The notes: generated from the letters alone by a model not told the origin. Shown: positions 36,563 to 45,436, counted from the first letter of the stretch. The stretch is 64,000 bases of DNA from Mitsuaria sp. GD03876 (GCF_029840635.1 NZ_JAOCCU010000024.1:1-64000), one strand, 5' to 3'. Program-made: numbers and translations.

Positions 36563-37828
36563 ATGATCAAGCGAGAAGAGGCCCAGACGCAGAGCTGGAA
36601 AGAGGGAGTGCGGGAGCTCGGGCGGGAGCTGTTGAAGTGGCCGTACGCGCGCACGCTGCGCCTGTTCGTGCAGCGTTTCCGGGAGGAGCGCCTGGGCCTG
36701 ACCGCCGGCAGCCTGACCTTCACGACGTTGATCTCGCTGGTGCCGCTGCTGACCGTGGCGCTGGCGCTGTTCACCGCGTTCCCGATGTTCTCCAGCTTCC
36801 AGTCGGCGCTGGAGAAGTACTTCCTGAAGTCGCTGATCCCCGACAACATCGCGCGCCCGGTGCTGATGTCGCTGACGCAGTTCGCGGCCAAGGCGAACCG
36901 GCTCGGCGTGGTCGGCCTGATCGTGCTGGCGGTGACCGCGCTGTCGCTGATGCTGACCATCGACCGCACGCTCAACCAGATCTGGCGCGTGCAGCGGCCG
37001 CGCCCGATCGCGCAGCGCGTGCTGGTGTACTGGGCCGCGCTGACGCTGGGCCCGCTGCTGCTGGGCGGCAGCCTGACCGTTACCAGCGTGCTGATCACGG
37101 CCAGCCGCGACCTGGTCGACAACATGCCGCGCGGGCTGGTGGTGTTGCTGAACTCGGTGGACCTGCTGGTGCTGTGGGGTGCGATCGCGGCGCTGTTCCA
37201 TTACGTGCCCAACACCGACGTGCGCTGGCGCCACGCGCTGACCGGCGCGGCCTTCGTCGCGGTGGCCTTCCACGGCGCCAAGCAGGCGCTGGCCTGGTAC
37301 CTGAAGCTGGTGCCGACGTATTCGACGCTCTACGGCGCGTTCGCGGCGGTGCCGATCTTCCTGATCTGGATCTATGTCGGCTGGTCGATCGTGCTGCTCG
37401 GCGCGATCTTGGCGGCCAACGCGCCGGCGCTGGCCGGCGGCGTGGCGGTGCGCCGCAACGCGCCCGGCATGCCGATGGCGCTGGCGCTGGATGTCGTCCG
37501 GGAGCTGGACGCGGCGCGCGTGGGCGGCGAGTCGGGGCTGTCGATGATCCTGATGTCGCAGCGGATGCGGGTCGATCCGCTGCAGCTCGAACCGGTGATC
37601 CAGCAGCTGCAGAAGCTGGACTGGGTCGGCCGCCTGGAGGAGGACGGCGCGCAGCGGCTGGTGCTGCTGTGCGACCCGTCGTCGACGATGGCGGAGCCGC
37701 TGATCCGCGCGTTGCTGGCCGAGCGCCAGGACGGCCTGTCGGCGCTGTGGGAGAAGGCCGGCTGGGAGCAGACGACGCTGGGCGTCCTGATCGGGCGCGA
37801 GGCGCCGCTGGCTATCGCAGGAACGTGA
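36563..37828 (+). CDS. YihY/BrkB-family inner-membrane protein (long form)
   Basis: A 421-residue protein with six hydrophobic helices in the YihY (formerly RNase BN) family: LTAGSLTFTTLISLVPLLTV, LGVVGLIVLAVTALSLMLTI with the downstream NQIWRVQRPRP, FHYVPNTDVRWRHALTGAAF, and YGAFAAVPIFLIWIYVGWSI. A C-terminal cytoplasmic winged-helix-like extension of about 120 residues is typical of the long proteobacterial form. Function is not established; it is not a ribonuclease. No ribosome-binding site is evident before ATG 36563. A second, shorter family member is encoded at 46066. Confidence 0.92.
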   Translation: MIKREEAQTQSWKEGVRELGRELLKWPYARTLRLFVQRFREERLGLTAGSLTFTTLISLVPLLTVALALFTAFPMFSSFQSALEKYFLKSLIPDNIARPVLMSLTQFAAKANRLGVVGLIVLAVTALSLMLTIDRTLNQIWRVQRPRPIAQRVLVYWAALTLGPLLLGGSLTVTSVLITASRDLVDNMPRGLVVLLNSVDLLVLWGAIAALFHYVPNTDVRWRHALTGAAFVAVAFHGAKQALAWYLKLVPTYSTLYGAFAAVPIFLIWIYVGWSIVLLGAILAANAPALAGGVAVRRNAPGMPMALALDVVRELDAARVGGESGLSMILMSQRMRVDPLQLEPVIQQLQKLDWVGRLEEDGAQRLVLLCDPSSTMAEPLIRALLAERQDGLSALWEKAGWEQTTLGVLIGREAPLAIAGT

Positions 37829-38132
37829 AGGCCGCGCCGCCGATCACCGCCGCTAGCGCCACCACGGAATAGATCGCGCGCCGGTACGCCGGCTTGGGCC
37901 GCGTGTGGCCGGTCGGCTTCATGCCGTACTTGGGCGTCGCGCCCAGGGGCAGGGCGGCCTTGTCGATCAGCGGTGAGGCGCGGTGCTCGCGGGCACGCTG
38001 CTCGGCCACGCGCAGGCGCGCCGAACCGTCGAGCAGCTGGAGCTGCTTCGCCTGGGTCTCGGTGTCGACGGTGGCCGGTTGGGTCGGGGTGGGAATGTGG
38101 GGGTGCTTCTCTGAAAACGAGCGCTGCTGCAT
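37812..38132 (-). CDS. Hypothetical 106-aa single-span protein
   Basis: Starting at ATG 38132, the product has a polar N-terminal 80 residues, rich in Pro, Gln and Arg, and one C-terminal membrane helix (AIYSVVALAAVIGGAAFTFL). It would be tail-anchored with the N-terminus in the cytoplasm. Its 3' end overlaps the convergent YihY gene by 17 bp. I do not recognise a family; codon use is normal for the window. A longer start at 38213 is possible but adds an atypical stretch. Confidence 0.65.
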   Translation of the reverse strand: MQQRSFSEKHPHIPTPTQPATVDTETQAKQLQLLDGSARLRVAEQRAREHRASPLIDKAALPLGATPKYGMKPTGHTRPKPAYRRAIYSVVALAAVIGGAAFTFLR

Positions 38133-38271
38133 GGATGTACTGCCTCTGATGCTGGGAACGCTCCCTCGCCTCCGCGAATCGCGCGATTGTCGGCATGTGA
38201 CCGCGAGGGTCAAGTAACAGGAGGTGTGGTCGCGATGCGGTCCGGCCGATCCCGGCGGAGCGCGGCGGAGG

Positions 38272-38850
38272 TCAGGCGTGCAGCACCACCAGCAGCGCGG
38301 TGGCCGCCTTCTTCGACAGGTTGCGGATCGCGTGCGCGCCGTCGACCGCGTAGCGCGCGGTCTCGCCCGTCTTCACCAGCTGCCGGCTGCCGCCGGCGGT
38401 GACCTCGAGCTCGCCGCCCAGCACGCTCAGGTGCTCCCGCGACCCCGGCTCGTGCGCGGCCGATTCCAGCGCGCCGCCCGGCTGCACCGTCAGCTCGTAC
38501 CACTCGAAGTTGCCGGCCAGGTCGATCGGCCCGAGGATGCGCAGCCGGCACAGGCCGTCCGGGCTCGACAGGCCCGGCGTCGCGTGCGAGGCGACGATCT
38601 CGATCGGCGGGGCGGCCGGGCGCTCGCCGCCGAGCAGCTCCGACAACTCCACCCGCAGCGCATTGGCAAGCCGCCACACCACGGCCACCGTGGGATTGGC
38701 CTGGTTGCGCTCGATCTGCGAGAGCATCGACTTGGACACGCCCGCCCGCCGCGACAACTCGTCCAGCGACAGGCCCTGCGCTTGCCGCAGCGCCTGCAGC
38801 GTGGCGCCGACGCGCGGAGGTTCTAGCTTTTCAGTCGGAATGGCGGACAT
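38272..38850 (-). CDS. XRE-family regulator with C-terminal cupin domain
   Basis: A 192-residue protein: residues 10-70 form an XRE helix-turn-helix (LQALRQAQGLSLDELSRRAG, VSKSMLSQIERNQANPTVAV), and residues 110-190 form a cupin barrel (GGALESAAHEPGSREHLSVL, GELEVTAGGSRQLVKTGETA). Such regulators sense small metabolites and usually control a neighbouring catabolic gene set. It is divergent from kbl-threonine dehydrogenase across 141 bp, with repeat motifs at 38940-38969, so it is the probable regulator of threonine catabolism here. Confidence 0.92.
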   Translation of the reverse strand: MSAIPTEKLEPPRVGATLQALRQAQGLSLDELSRRAGVSKSMLSQIERNQANPTVAVVWRLANALRVELSELLGGERPAAPPIEIVASHATPGLSSPDGLCRLRILGPIDLAGNFEWYELTVQPGGALESAAHEPGSREHLSVLGGELEVTAGGSRQLVKTGETARYAVDGAHAIRNLSKKAATALLVVLHA

Positions 38851-38939
38851 CGGCGGCAAGGCGAGGGCGGTGGGGGAGCGGTCAGCCAGGGAGGCGGCGC
38901 CTTGACCGGCCACCGCTCTTCCTTGATACTGCACGGCTG

Positions 38940-38969
38940 TTCGATATAACGAACGCGTTCGATTTAACG
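38940..38969. promoter_or_regulatory. Candidate operator for the XRE-cupin regulator
   Basis: TTCGATATAACG (38940-38951) and TTCGATTTAACG (38958-38969) form a direct repeat 18 bp apart; between them lies the perfect 12-bp palindrome CGAACGCGTTCG (38950-38961). The site is 23 bp before kbl, where a repressor or activator of that operon would bind. Confidence 0.65.
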
Positions 38970-38991
38970 GATTGTGCCGCAGGAGCACCGC

Positions 38992-40209
38992 ATGACCAAC
39001 ATCGCTCAACCGACCGCCGACGACTTCTACCGTCACCTGCAGAACGAGCTGCAGGGCATCCGGGACGCGGGGCTCTACAAGAGCGAACGCATCATCACCA
39101 GCCCGCAGGGCGCGATCGTGCGCACGAACGACGGCCGCGAGGTGATCAACCTGTGCGCCAACAACTACCTGGGCCTGTCGGCTCATCCGCGGGTGCTGGA
39201 AGCGGCTCATGAGGCGCTGCGCACGCATGGCTACGGCCTGTCGTCGGTGCGCTTCATCTGCGGCACGCAGGACATCCACAAGGAACTGGAGCAGCGGATC
39301 GCGCGTTTCCTCGGCACCGAGGACACGATCCTGTACGCGGCGGCGTTCGACGCCAACGGCGGGCTGTTCGAGCCGCTGCTGGGCGAGCAGGACGCGATCG
39401 TCAGCGACGAGCTGAACCACGCGTCGATCATCGACGGCATCCGGCTGTGCAAGGCCAAGCGCTATCGCTACAAGCACAACGACATGGCCGACCTGGACGC
39501 GCAGCTGGTCGCCGCCCGCGCGGCCGGCGCGCGCCACGTGCTGGTGTTCACCGACGGCGTGTTCTCGATGGACGGCACGATCGCGCAGCTCGACAGGATC
39601 CGCGAGATCACCGACCGCCACGGCGCGCTGCTGGGCATCGACGAGTGCCATGCCAGCGGCTTCATGGGCAAGACCGGCCGCGGCACGCATGAGCATCGCG
39701 GCGTCTTCGGCAAGGTCGACATCATCACCGGCACGCTGGGCAAGGCGCTGGGCGGCGCCTCCGGCGGCTTCACCACCGGCCGCAAGGAAGTCATCGAGCT
39801 GCTGCGCCAGCGCTCGCGGCCCTACCTGTTCTCCAACACCGTGGCGCCGAGCATCGTCGGCGCGTCGATCGCCGTGCTGGACCTGCTGGAAGGCAGCACC
39901 GCGCTGCGCGACAAGCTCGAGGCCAACACGACCTATTTCCGCGAGGCGATCCAGCAAGCCGGTTTCCAGATCAAGCCGGGCACCCACCCGATCGTGCCGG
40001 TGATGCTGTTCGACGCGGTCAAGGCGCAGCAGCTCAGCGCGCGGTTGCTGGAGCTGGGCGTCTACGCAGTCGGTTTCTTCTACCCGGTCGTGCCCAAGGA
40101 GCAGGCGCGGGTGCGGGTGCAGATCTCGGCGGTGCATGAGCGCGAGCACCTGGAGAAGGCGGTGGCGGCGTTCGCGCAGGCGGGCCGCGAGCTGGGCCTG
40201 GTGAAGTAA
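38992..40209 (+). CDS. kbl: 2-amino-3-ketobutyrate CoA ligase (glycine C-acetyltransferase)
   Basis: The 405-residue enzyme starts at ATG 38992 with AGGAG at 38981-38985. It splits 2-amino-3-oxobutyrate with CoA to glycine and acetyl-CoA, the second step of threonine breakdown. It is an alpha-oxoamine synthase: INLCANNYLGLSAHPRVLEA near the N-terminus, FTDGVFSMDGTIAQLDRI in the middle and the PLP-binding Lys about residue 251 in ITGTLGKALGGASGG. Length and motifs match KBL throughout. The dehydrogenase that makes its substrate follows 21 bp downstream. Confidence 0.97.
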   Translation: MTNIAQPTADDFYRHLQNELQGIRDAGLYKSERIITSPQGAIVRTNDGREVINLCANNYLGLSAHPRVLEAAHEALRTHGYGLSSVRFICGTQDIHKELEQRIARFLGTEDTILYAAAFDANGGLFEPLLGEQDAIVSDELNHASIIDGIRLCKAKRYRYKHNDMADLDAQLVAARAAGARHVLVFTDGVFSMDGTIAQLDRIREITDRHGALLGIDECHASGFMGKTGRGTHEHRGVFGKVDIITGTLGKALGGASGGFTTGRKEVIELLRQRSRPYLFSNTVAPSIVGASIAVLDLLEGSTALRDKLEANTTYFREAIQQAGFQIKPGTHPIVPVMLFDAVKAQQLSARLLELGVYAVGFFYPVVPKEQARVRVQISAVHEREHLEKAVAAFAQAGRELGLVK

Positions 40210-40230
40210 GGCGTCGAGAAGAAGATCCCC

Positions 40231-41202
40231 ATGACGACGAAGATCCTGTTGATCGGCGCGAACGGCCAGATCGGTTCGGAACTGGCGGTGGAGCTGGCCA
40301 AGCGGCACGGCAACGCCAACGTGATCACCAGCGATGTGGCCCCGCAGGGCCGCGTGCCGCAGCTGACGCACGAGATGCTGGACGTGACGGATGCCGCCGC
40401 GCTGGCGGCGGTGGTCAAGCGCCATGGCATCACGCAGGTCTACCACCTGGCGGCGGCGCTGTCGGCCACCGGCGAGAAGCACCCGATGTGGGCCTGGGAC
40501 CTGAACATGAAGGGCCTGCTCAACGTGCTGGAGCTGGCGCGCACGGTGAAGCTGGAGCGGGTGTTCTGGCCGAGCTCGATCGCCGCCTTCGGACCCCAGA
40601 CGCCCAAGCGCGAGACGCCGCAGACCACGGTGATGGATCCGACGACGATCTACGGCATCTCCAAGCTGGCCGGCGAGGGCTGGTGCCGCTGGTACCACGC
40701 CAACCATGGCGTGGACGTGCGCAGCCTGCGGTATCCGGGCCTGATCAGCTGGAAGACGCCGCCGGGTGGCGGCACGACCGACTACGCGGTCGAGATCTTC
40801 CACGAGGCGCTCAAGCAGGGCCGCTACACCTGCTTCCTGCGGGAAGACCAGGCGCTGCCGATGATGTACATGCCGGACGCGCTGCGCGCGACGATCGAGC
40901 TGATGGAAGCGCCGGCGGAGCGGATCACCGAGTGGGGCAGCTACAACCTGGCGGGCGTGAGCTTCACGCCGGAGCAGATCGCGGCGTCGATCCGCCGCCG
41001 GATTGCCGGTTTCGCGATCGACTACGCGCCGGACTTCCGCCAGAACATCGCGGCGAGCTGGCCGCAGTCGATCGACGACGCGGTCGCGCAGCGCGACTGG
41101 GGCTGGAAGCTGGGCTACGACCTGGACGCGATGGTCGACGACATGCTGGCCTCGCTGAAGGCGCAGGCCGAGCAGCAGGCGGCCGCGGCGACGCAGGCGT
41201 GA
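40231..41202 (+). CDS. SDR-type L-threonine 3-dehydrogenase
   Basis: A 323-residue NAD-dependent enzyme of the extended SDR (epimerase-like) family, oxidising L-threonine to 2-amino-3-oxobutyrate for the preceding kbl product. The Rossmann motif is ILLIGANGQIGSELAVELAK at the N-terminus; the catalytic Tyr and Lys lie in TTIYGISKLAGEGWCRWYH (about residue 137-142), with Ser in FWPSSIAAFGPQ. This form, unlike the zinc-dependent E. coli Tdh, is known from Cupriavidus and Flavobacterium. Operon partner and motif agreement make the assignment strong. Confidence 0.92.
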   Translation: MTTKILLIGANGQIGSELAVELAKRHGNANVITSDVAPQGRVPQLTHEMLDVTDAAALAAVVKRHGITQVYHLAAALSATGEKHPMWAWDLNMKGLLNVLELARTVKLERVFWPSSIAAFGPQTPKRETPQTTVMDPTTIYGISKLAGEGWCRWYHANHGVDVRSLRYPGLISWKTPPGGGTTDYAVEIFHEALKQGRYTCFLREDQALPMMYMPDALRATIELMEAPAERITEWGSYNLAGVSFTPEQIAASIRRRIAGFAIDYAPDFRQNIAASWPQSIDDAVAQRDWGWKLGYDLDAMVDDMLASLKAQAEQQAAAATQA

Positions 41203-41243
41203 GGACGTAGAGTCCGGGGCTGCCGCAACGCTCCGAACTGCCC

Positions 41244-41969
41244 GTGTCCCGATTCGCCGCCGAATTCCAACGCCTCTACGCCGCCGGTCCCGAGGGATCG
41301 GCGCGCGCGCTCGTGCTCGATGTGGGGCGGCCGTCGGATTGGGACCTGATGGGGGCCGTCTGGCGGGGCGTGCAGCTCGAACTCTCGCTGCCCGCGCCGG
41401 GTATCGCCATCGCCGGGGAGAACAGCTATCAGCTGTGGTTCTCGCTCGAGCGCGGTGTCGCGCCGGACGAGGCGAAGGCGTTCTTCGACGGGATCCAGGC
41501 GCGCTTCCTGGCCGGCGTGGCTGCGTCGCGCATCCGCTGGCTGACGGCGATTCCCGAGGTGCCGGCCGAGGTCCGGGAGGACCAATGGTCCGCCTTCGTC
41601 GCGCCGGACCTGGCACCGGTGTTCGTGGAGGCCACCTGGCTGGACATTCCACCCGGGCTCGAGGGGCAGGCCGATCTGCTCAAGGGGCTGAAGCGCATCA
41701 CGCCGTCGGCGTGGGAGGTGGCGCTCGAACAGCTCGCCGCGAGCAAGCCGACGGCGTCGGCAACGCCGGTCGCCGCGTCGTCGGGGCCTTCGACGTCCCC
41801 GGCATCGACGCCCGAAGCGCCCGCCGTCTTCGCCCCCGCGACCCGCTTCACCGATCCGCGGGAGTTCCTGCTGCAGGTGATGAACGACGCGTCGGTGCCG
41901 ATGGCGCTGAGGATCGAGGCGGCGAAGGGGTTGCTGTCTTCCGGGGGAGTGAATCGCACCGAAGGGTGA
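41244..41969 (+). CDS. Conserved hypothetical protein
   Basis: A 241-residue protein with a GTG start at 41244 (MSRFAAEFQRLYAAGPEGSA). Residues 1-155 look globular, mixed alpha/beta, with several conserved-looking aromatic clusters (YQLWFSLERGVAPDEAKAFF, SAFVAPDLAPVFVEATWLDI). A Ser/Thr/Pro/Ala-rich linker (about 168-200) leads to a short helical tail (REFLLQVMNDASVPMALRIE). No signal peptide or membrane span. I do not recognise a named family. It follows the threonine operon by 41 bp. Confidence 0.72.
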   Translation: MSRFAAEFQRLYAAGPEGSARALVLDVGRPSDWDLMGAVWRGVQLELSLPAPGIAIAGENSYQLWFSLERGVAPDEAKAFFDGIQARFLAGVAASRIRWLTAIPEVPAEVREDQWSAFVAPDLAPVFVEATWLDIPPGLEGQADLLKGLKRITPSAWEVALEQLAASKPTASATPVAASSGPSTSPASTPEAPAVFAPATRFTDPREFLLQVMNDASVPMALRIEAAKGLLSSGGVNRTEG

Positions 41970-42054
41970 GCCGGATGCGATTCACATGCATAGGTCAATG
42001 ACGGGCGCGGCGTCGACGGACAGAGTCACCGCCTTCCTTCCGGAGGTGCCGTCC

Positions 42055-42273
42055 ATGTCTCTCTTCGCCGCAGCTGGCTCGCTCATCGTCAGCGAATACA
42101 ACCTGCTCTGGGAGGCGCTGAAGCTTTACGAGCAGCACCTTCAAAAGGTGTCGTCCGAGTCGTCCGACGAGGATGAGCAACTCTTCGCGGATGAGAAGCT
42201 CATGAAGCTCGACGGCATGCTCAAGGACGTGCGCGTCGCGGCGAGGGAGGACTGGGGCTTGGAGCTGCCCTAG
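42055..42273 (+). CDS. Small acidic helical protein (72 aa)
   Basis: ATG 42055 is preceded by GGAGG (42042-42046). The product is mostly helical and acidic (YNLLWEALKLYEQHLQKVSS, then ESSDEDEQLFADEKLMKLDG) and could form a coiled coil. Family unknown. The strong ribosome site and clean frame support a real gene; the longer frame from 41986 lacks one. Confidence 0.65.
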   Translation: MSLFAAAGSLIVSEYNLLWEALKLYEQHLQKVSSESSDEDEQLFADEKLMKLDGMLKDVRVAAREDWGLELP

Positions 42274-42279
42274 CTCGTT

Positions 42280-42639
42280 TCAGAACGGGATCTTCCCCGT
42301 CCAGATGTCCTTGTACATGACCCAGTCGCCCATGAAGCTGTACAGCGGGCGCTTGAACGAGGCCGGCTTGTTCTTCTCGAAGCCGAAGTGCCCGATCCAC
42401 GCGAACGCGTAGCCGCACAGCAAGCCCACCAGCACGAAGCCCCAGCGCTGCGTCGCCAGCGCGTACGCCAGGCACAGCAGTCCCAGCGTGGACCCGACGA
42501 AGTGCAGCCGCCGGCAGGTCCGGTTGCGGTGCTCGCCGAGGTAGAACGGATAGAACTCCGCGAAGCTGCGCATCGCCTTCACGCGATCCGCGGTCGAATC
42601 GCCCTCGTGCGGCGCGTGGGGCAGGGGGCTGGTGCTCAT
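42280..42639 (-). CDS. Mpo1-like (DUF962) membrane protein
   Basis: The 119-residue protein has two membrane helices (LGLLCLAYALATQRWGFVLV, LCGYAFAWIGHFGF) and the conserved His/Glu/Asn residues of DUF962: HRNRTCRRLHFVGS near 36 and HFGFEKNKPASFKRPLYSFM near 84. Yeast Mpo1 is a dioxygenase in fatty-acid alpha-oxidation that uses Fe bound by such histidines; bacterial relatives are less studied. Activity here is inferred from the family. Confidence 0.88.
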   Translation of the reverse strand: MSTSPLPHAPHEGDSTADRVKAMRSFAEFYPFYLGEHRNRTCRRLHFVGSTLGLLCLAYALATQRWGFVLVGLLCGYAFAWIGHFGFEKNKPASFKRPLYSFMGDWVMYKDIWTGKIPF

Positions 42640-42705
42640 GGGCGTCTCCTGGCGAGGCCCTCGTCGACGATCGCGGGGCCTTCTGCTCGGTCGATTGAAC
42701 GGCGC

Positions 42706-43533
42706 TCAGCCGAGCGCCGCCTTCAGCGCATTCAACATCCCTTCCGGCGCCTCGGTCATCAGTGAATGCCCGGCGGGCAGCGTCTGCACGCGCGCCTGCA
42801 GCATCTCCGCCAACGCCTTCGCGGCCTTGGGCGGCGTCATCGCGTCCTTCGCGCCGAGGATCAGGTGCGCCGGCACGCCCGCGGCCGTCATCTGGGCGAC
42901 AGCGTCCGGCGCGCCCTGGTAGCGATCGCAGACGAGGAAGTCGTGCTCGAACAGGTTGCCGTCGGCGTACCCGTCCTGCATCCGCTCCATCAGCGCCTGG
43001 TTGCCGCCGTGCATCCACGCGCCCGGTCCCGGATACGAGGGCTTGCCCGCCGTCGTCGAGTGCGAGAACGCGTTGACCATCGCCATCGCCGCCTTCGGCC
43101 GTTCTCGCGAGGTGCTCAGCAACGCGTCCGAGACCTTCATCGGCCAGGCGGTGGCGACCAGGGCCAGCCGCGCCACGCGCGCCGGGCGCTGCGCCGCCGC
43201 CTCGAGCGCGATCAGCGAGCCCATCGAATGGCCGACCAGCGAGACCGCGCCGTCGCCGACAACGCCGGCCGTGTCGAGCAACGCGTTGATCCAGCCGCCG
43301 AGCGCGGCCACGTCGGCGAGCGCCGGCCCGGCGCTGCGGCCGTGGCCCGGCAGGTCGACCGCGAGCACGCTGCGCCCGTGGTGGGCGAAGTAGCGCGCCA
43401 GCAGCGTCCACACGCTGTGGTCATGCAGCGCGCCGTGGATGAACACGACGCAGGGCAGCGTGGCGTCGAACGCCTTGCCGCCGGTGTAGGCGTAGGCCGT
43501 CCGGCCTTGCACGTCGAATGTCGTCCTGCTCAT
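42706..43533 (-). CDS. Alpha/beta-fold hydrolase
   Basis: The 275-residue product starts at ATG 43533, overlapping the metY stop by 4 bp (ATGA). It has the oxyanion HG motif (CVVFIHGALHDHSVW), the nucleophile elbow SLVGHSMGSLIALE with Ser about 106, an acid residue in HLILGAKDAMTPPKAA, and the His in LPAGHSLMTEAPEG near the end. The cap region resembles esterase/lactonase-type enzymes. Translational coupling to metY suggests a linked role, perhaps in acyl-homoserine metabolism, but the substrate is unknown. Confidence 0.88.
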   Translation of the reverse strand: MSRTTFDVQGRTAYAYTGGKAFDATLPCVVFIHGALHDHSVWTLLARYFAHHGRSVLAVDLPGHGRSAGPALADVAALGGWINALLDTAGVVGDGAVSLVGHSMGSLIALEAAAQRPARVARLALVATAWPMKVSDALLSTSRERPKAAMAMVNAFSHSTTAGKPSYPGPGAWMHGGNQALMERMQDGYADGNLFEHDFLVCDRYQGAPDAVAQMTAAGVPAHLILGAKDAMTPPKAAKALAEMLQARVQTLPAGHSLMTEAPEGMLNALKAALG

Positions 43534-44843
43534 TTGGCGGCCACCTTCAGCGCGGATTTCAGGTCGGCGATCAGGTCGTCGGGGTCCTCCAGTCCGATGG
43601 ACAGGCGGATCGTCCCGGCGCCGATGCCCGAGGCGGCCAGCGCCGCGTCGTCCATGCGGAAGTGCGTCGTCGATGCCGGATGAATCACCAGCGACCGCGC
43701 GTCGCCGACATTGGCGAGGTGCGAGAACAGCCGCAGCGACTCGATGAAGCGCCGGCCCGGCTCGCGTCCGCCCTTCAGGTCGAAGCTGAACACCGCGCCG
43801 GCGCCCTTGGGCAGCAGCCGCTGCGCCAGCGCGTGATCGCGGTGCGAGGCCAGGCCGGGGTAGTTGACGCGCTCGACGATGTCCTGCGCCTCGAGGAACT
43901 CGGCCACCCGCTGCGCGTTGCTCACGTGGCGCTGCATCCGCAGCGGCAGCGTCTCGATGCCCTGCAGCATCAGCCAGGCGGTGTGCGGGCTCATGCAGGC
44001 GCCGAAGTCGCGCAGGCCTTCGCGGCGGGCGCGCAGCAGGAACGCGCCGACCGTGCTTTCCTCGGTGAACACCATGCTGTGGAAGCCGTCGTAGGGTTCG
44101 GACAGTTCCGAGAAGCGGCGAAGGTCGCCGCTGGCCGCATGGGCGCGGTCCCAGTCGAAGCGGCCGCCGTCCACGAGCAGGCCGCCCACGACGGTCCCAT
44201 GCCCGCACAGGAACTTCGTCGCCGAGTGATGCACCAGGTCCGCGCCCAGCGCGATCGGCTGCTGCAGGTAGGGCGTCGCGAAGGTCGCGTCGACCAGCAG
44301 CGGGCGGTGGGCCTCGTGCGCGATCTGCGCGATGGACGGGATGTCCAGCACGTCCAGGCCGGGGTTGCCGAGGCTCTCGCCCAGCAGCAGCTTCGTCCGC
44401 GGACGGATCGCGGCGCGCCAGGCGTCGAGGTCGCCGGGACGCACGAAGGTCGTCTCGATGCCGAAGCGCTTGAGCGTGTAGTGCAGCAGGTTGTGCGAGC
44501 CGCCGTACAGCGCGCTCGAGGCGACGACGTGGTCGCCGGCGCCCGCGATGGTGGCGATCGCCAGGTGCAGCGCGGCCTGGCCGCTGGCGGTGGCGATCGC
44601 GCCGACGCCGCCGTCCAGGGCGGCGATGCGTTCCTCGAGCACGGCGGTGGTCGGATTGGACAGCCGGGAGTAGACGTGCCCGCTGCGTTCCATGTTGAAC
44701 AGGCCGGCGGCCTGCTCGGCGCTTTCGAACACGAACGAGGTCGTCAGGTGCAGGGGGACGGCGCGGGCGCCGGTGGTGGGATCGGGGGCGGCGCCGGCGT
44801 GTAGCGCCAAGGTATCAAAGCCGGGGTCCGAGGGACCTGCCAT
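43530..44843 (-). CDS. metY: O-acetylhomoserine sulfhydrylase (MetY-type)
   Basis: A 437-residue PLP enzyme of the Cys/Met-metabolism family. The start FDTLALHAGAAPDPTTGARA and the segment YSRLSNPTTAVLEERIAALD are typical of O-acetylhomoserine aminocarboxypropyltransferases; the PLP Lys lies in HHSATKFLCGHGTVVGG (about residue 213). These enzymes make homocysteine from O-acetylhomoserine and sulfide in methionine synthesis. MetZ-type O-succinylhomoserine use cannot be excluded from motifs alone, but the length and insertions favour MetY. First gene of a two-gene unit. Confidence 0.9.
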   Translation of the reverse strand: MAGPSDPGFDTLALHAGAAPDPTTGARAVPLHLTTSFVFESAEQAAGLFNMERSGHVYSRLSNPTTAVLEERIAALDGGVGAIATASGQAALHLAIATIAGAGDHVVASSALYGGSHNLLHYTLKRFGIETTFVRPGDLDAWRAAIRPRTKLLLGESLGNPGLDVLDIPSIAQIAHEAHRPLLVDATFATPYLQQPIALGADLVHHSATKFLCGHGTVVGGLLVDGGRFDWDRAHAASGDLRRFSELSEPYDGFHSMVFTEESTVGAFLLRARREGLRDFGACMSPHTAWLMLQGIETLPLRMQRHVSNAQRVAEFLEAQDIVERVNYPGLASHRDHALAQRLLPKGAGAVFSFDLKGGREPGRRFIESLRLFSHLANVGDARSLVIHPASTTHFRMDDAALAASGIGAGTIRLSIGLEDPDDLIADLKSALKVAAK

Positions 44844-44931
44844 GGGTGTCTCCTGCCTGTAGTCGTGACGAGTGGTGTCTGGCGCCGGGCATTGTGTGCT
44901 ATGTTCACCGCCAACTTTTTCTCAGGCGGCC

Positions 44932-45387
44932 ATGAAAGTCTCCGACATCCTGCGCGTCAAGGGCAGCACGCTCTTCACGGTCTCTCCCGACCAACCCCTG
45001 GCCCATGCCGCGGAGACGATGGCCGAGCGCGACATCGGTTCGCTGGTGGTGATGGAGTTCGGCGACCTGGTGGGCATGCTGACCTTCCGCGAGGTCATCC
45101 AGGCGGTGGTCGGCAACGGCGGCAGCGTCGGGACCCGGCTGGTGCGCAGCGTGATGGACGACGCACCGCTGACCTGCACCCCGGAGACCGAGATCGACGA
45201 GGTCCGCCGGATGATGCTGGGGCGCCATGCGCGCTACATGCCGGTGCTCAACGGCAAGCAGTTGATGGGCGTGATCTCGTTCTACGACGTGGCCAAGACC
45301 GTGGTCGACGCGCAGGACTTCGAGAACCGCATGCTGAAGGCCTACATCCGCGACTGGCCGAGCGAGGATGGCGCGAACGCCGCCTGA
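44932..45387 (+). CDS. CBS-domain pair protein
   Basis: The 151-residue protein is nearly all two CBS domains: residues 1-65 (TLFTVSPDQPLAHAAETMAE, IGSLVVMEFGDLVGMLTFRE) and 75-140 (PLTCTPETEIDEVRRMMLGR, RYMPVLNGKQLMGVISFYDV). Such stand-alone Bateman modules bind adenine nucleotides and regulate partner proteins. ATG 44932 is followed by a compact gene that ends at a strong terminator. Partner unknown. Confidence 0.92.
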   Translation: MKVSDILRVKGSTLFTVSPDQPLAHAAETMAERDIGSLVVMEFGDLVGMLTFREVIQAVVGNGGSVGTRLVRSVMDDAPLTCTPETEIDEVRRMMLGRHARYMPVLNGKQLMGVISFYDVAKTVVDAQDFENRMLKAYIRDWPSEDGANAA

Positions 45388-45407
45388 TCGCCGCCACCCA
45401 CGCACGA

Positions 45408-45436
45408 AAAAACGCCCCGAACTCCGGGGCGTTTTT
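45408..45436. terminator. Strong intrinsic terminator after the CBS gene
   Basis: AAAAACGCCCCG pairs with CGGGGCGTTTTT in a perfect 12-bp stem with a 5-base loop, ending in a T-run. The A-run on the left side makes it work for leftward transcripts from the PRC-barrel gene as well. Confidence 0.93.

Noticed and set aside
41986-42054. Upstream start for the small acidic protein
   Set aside because: No ribosome-binding site there, whereas GGAGG precedes the ATG at 42055.
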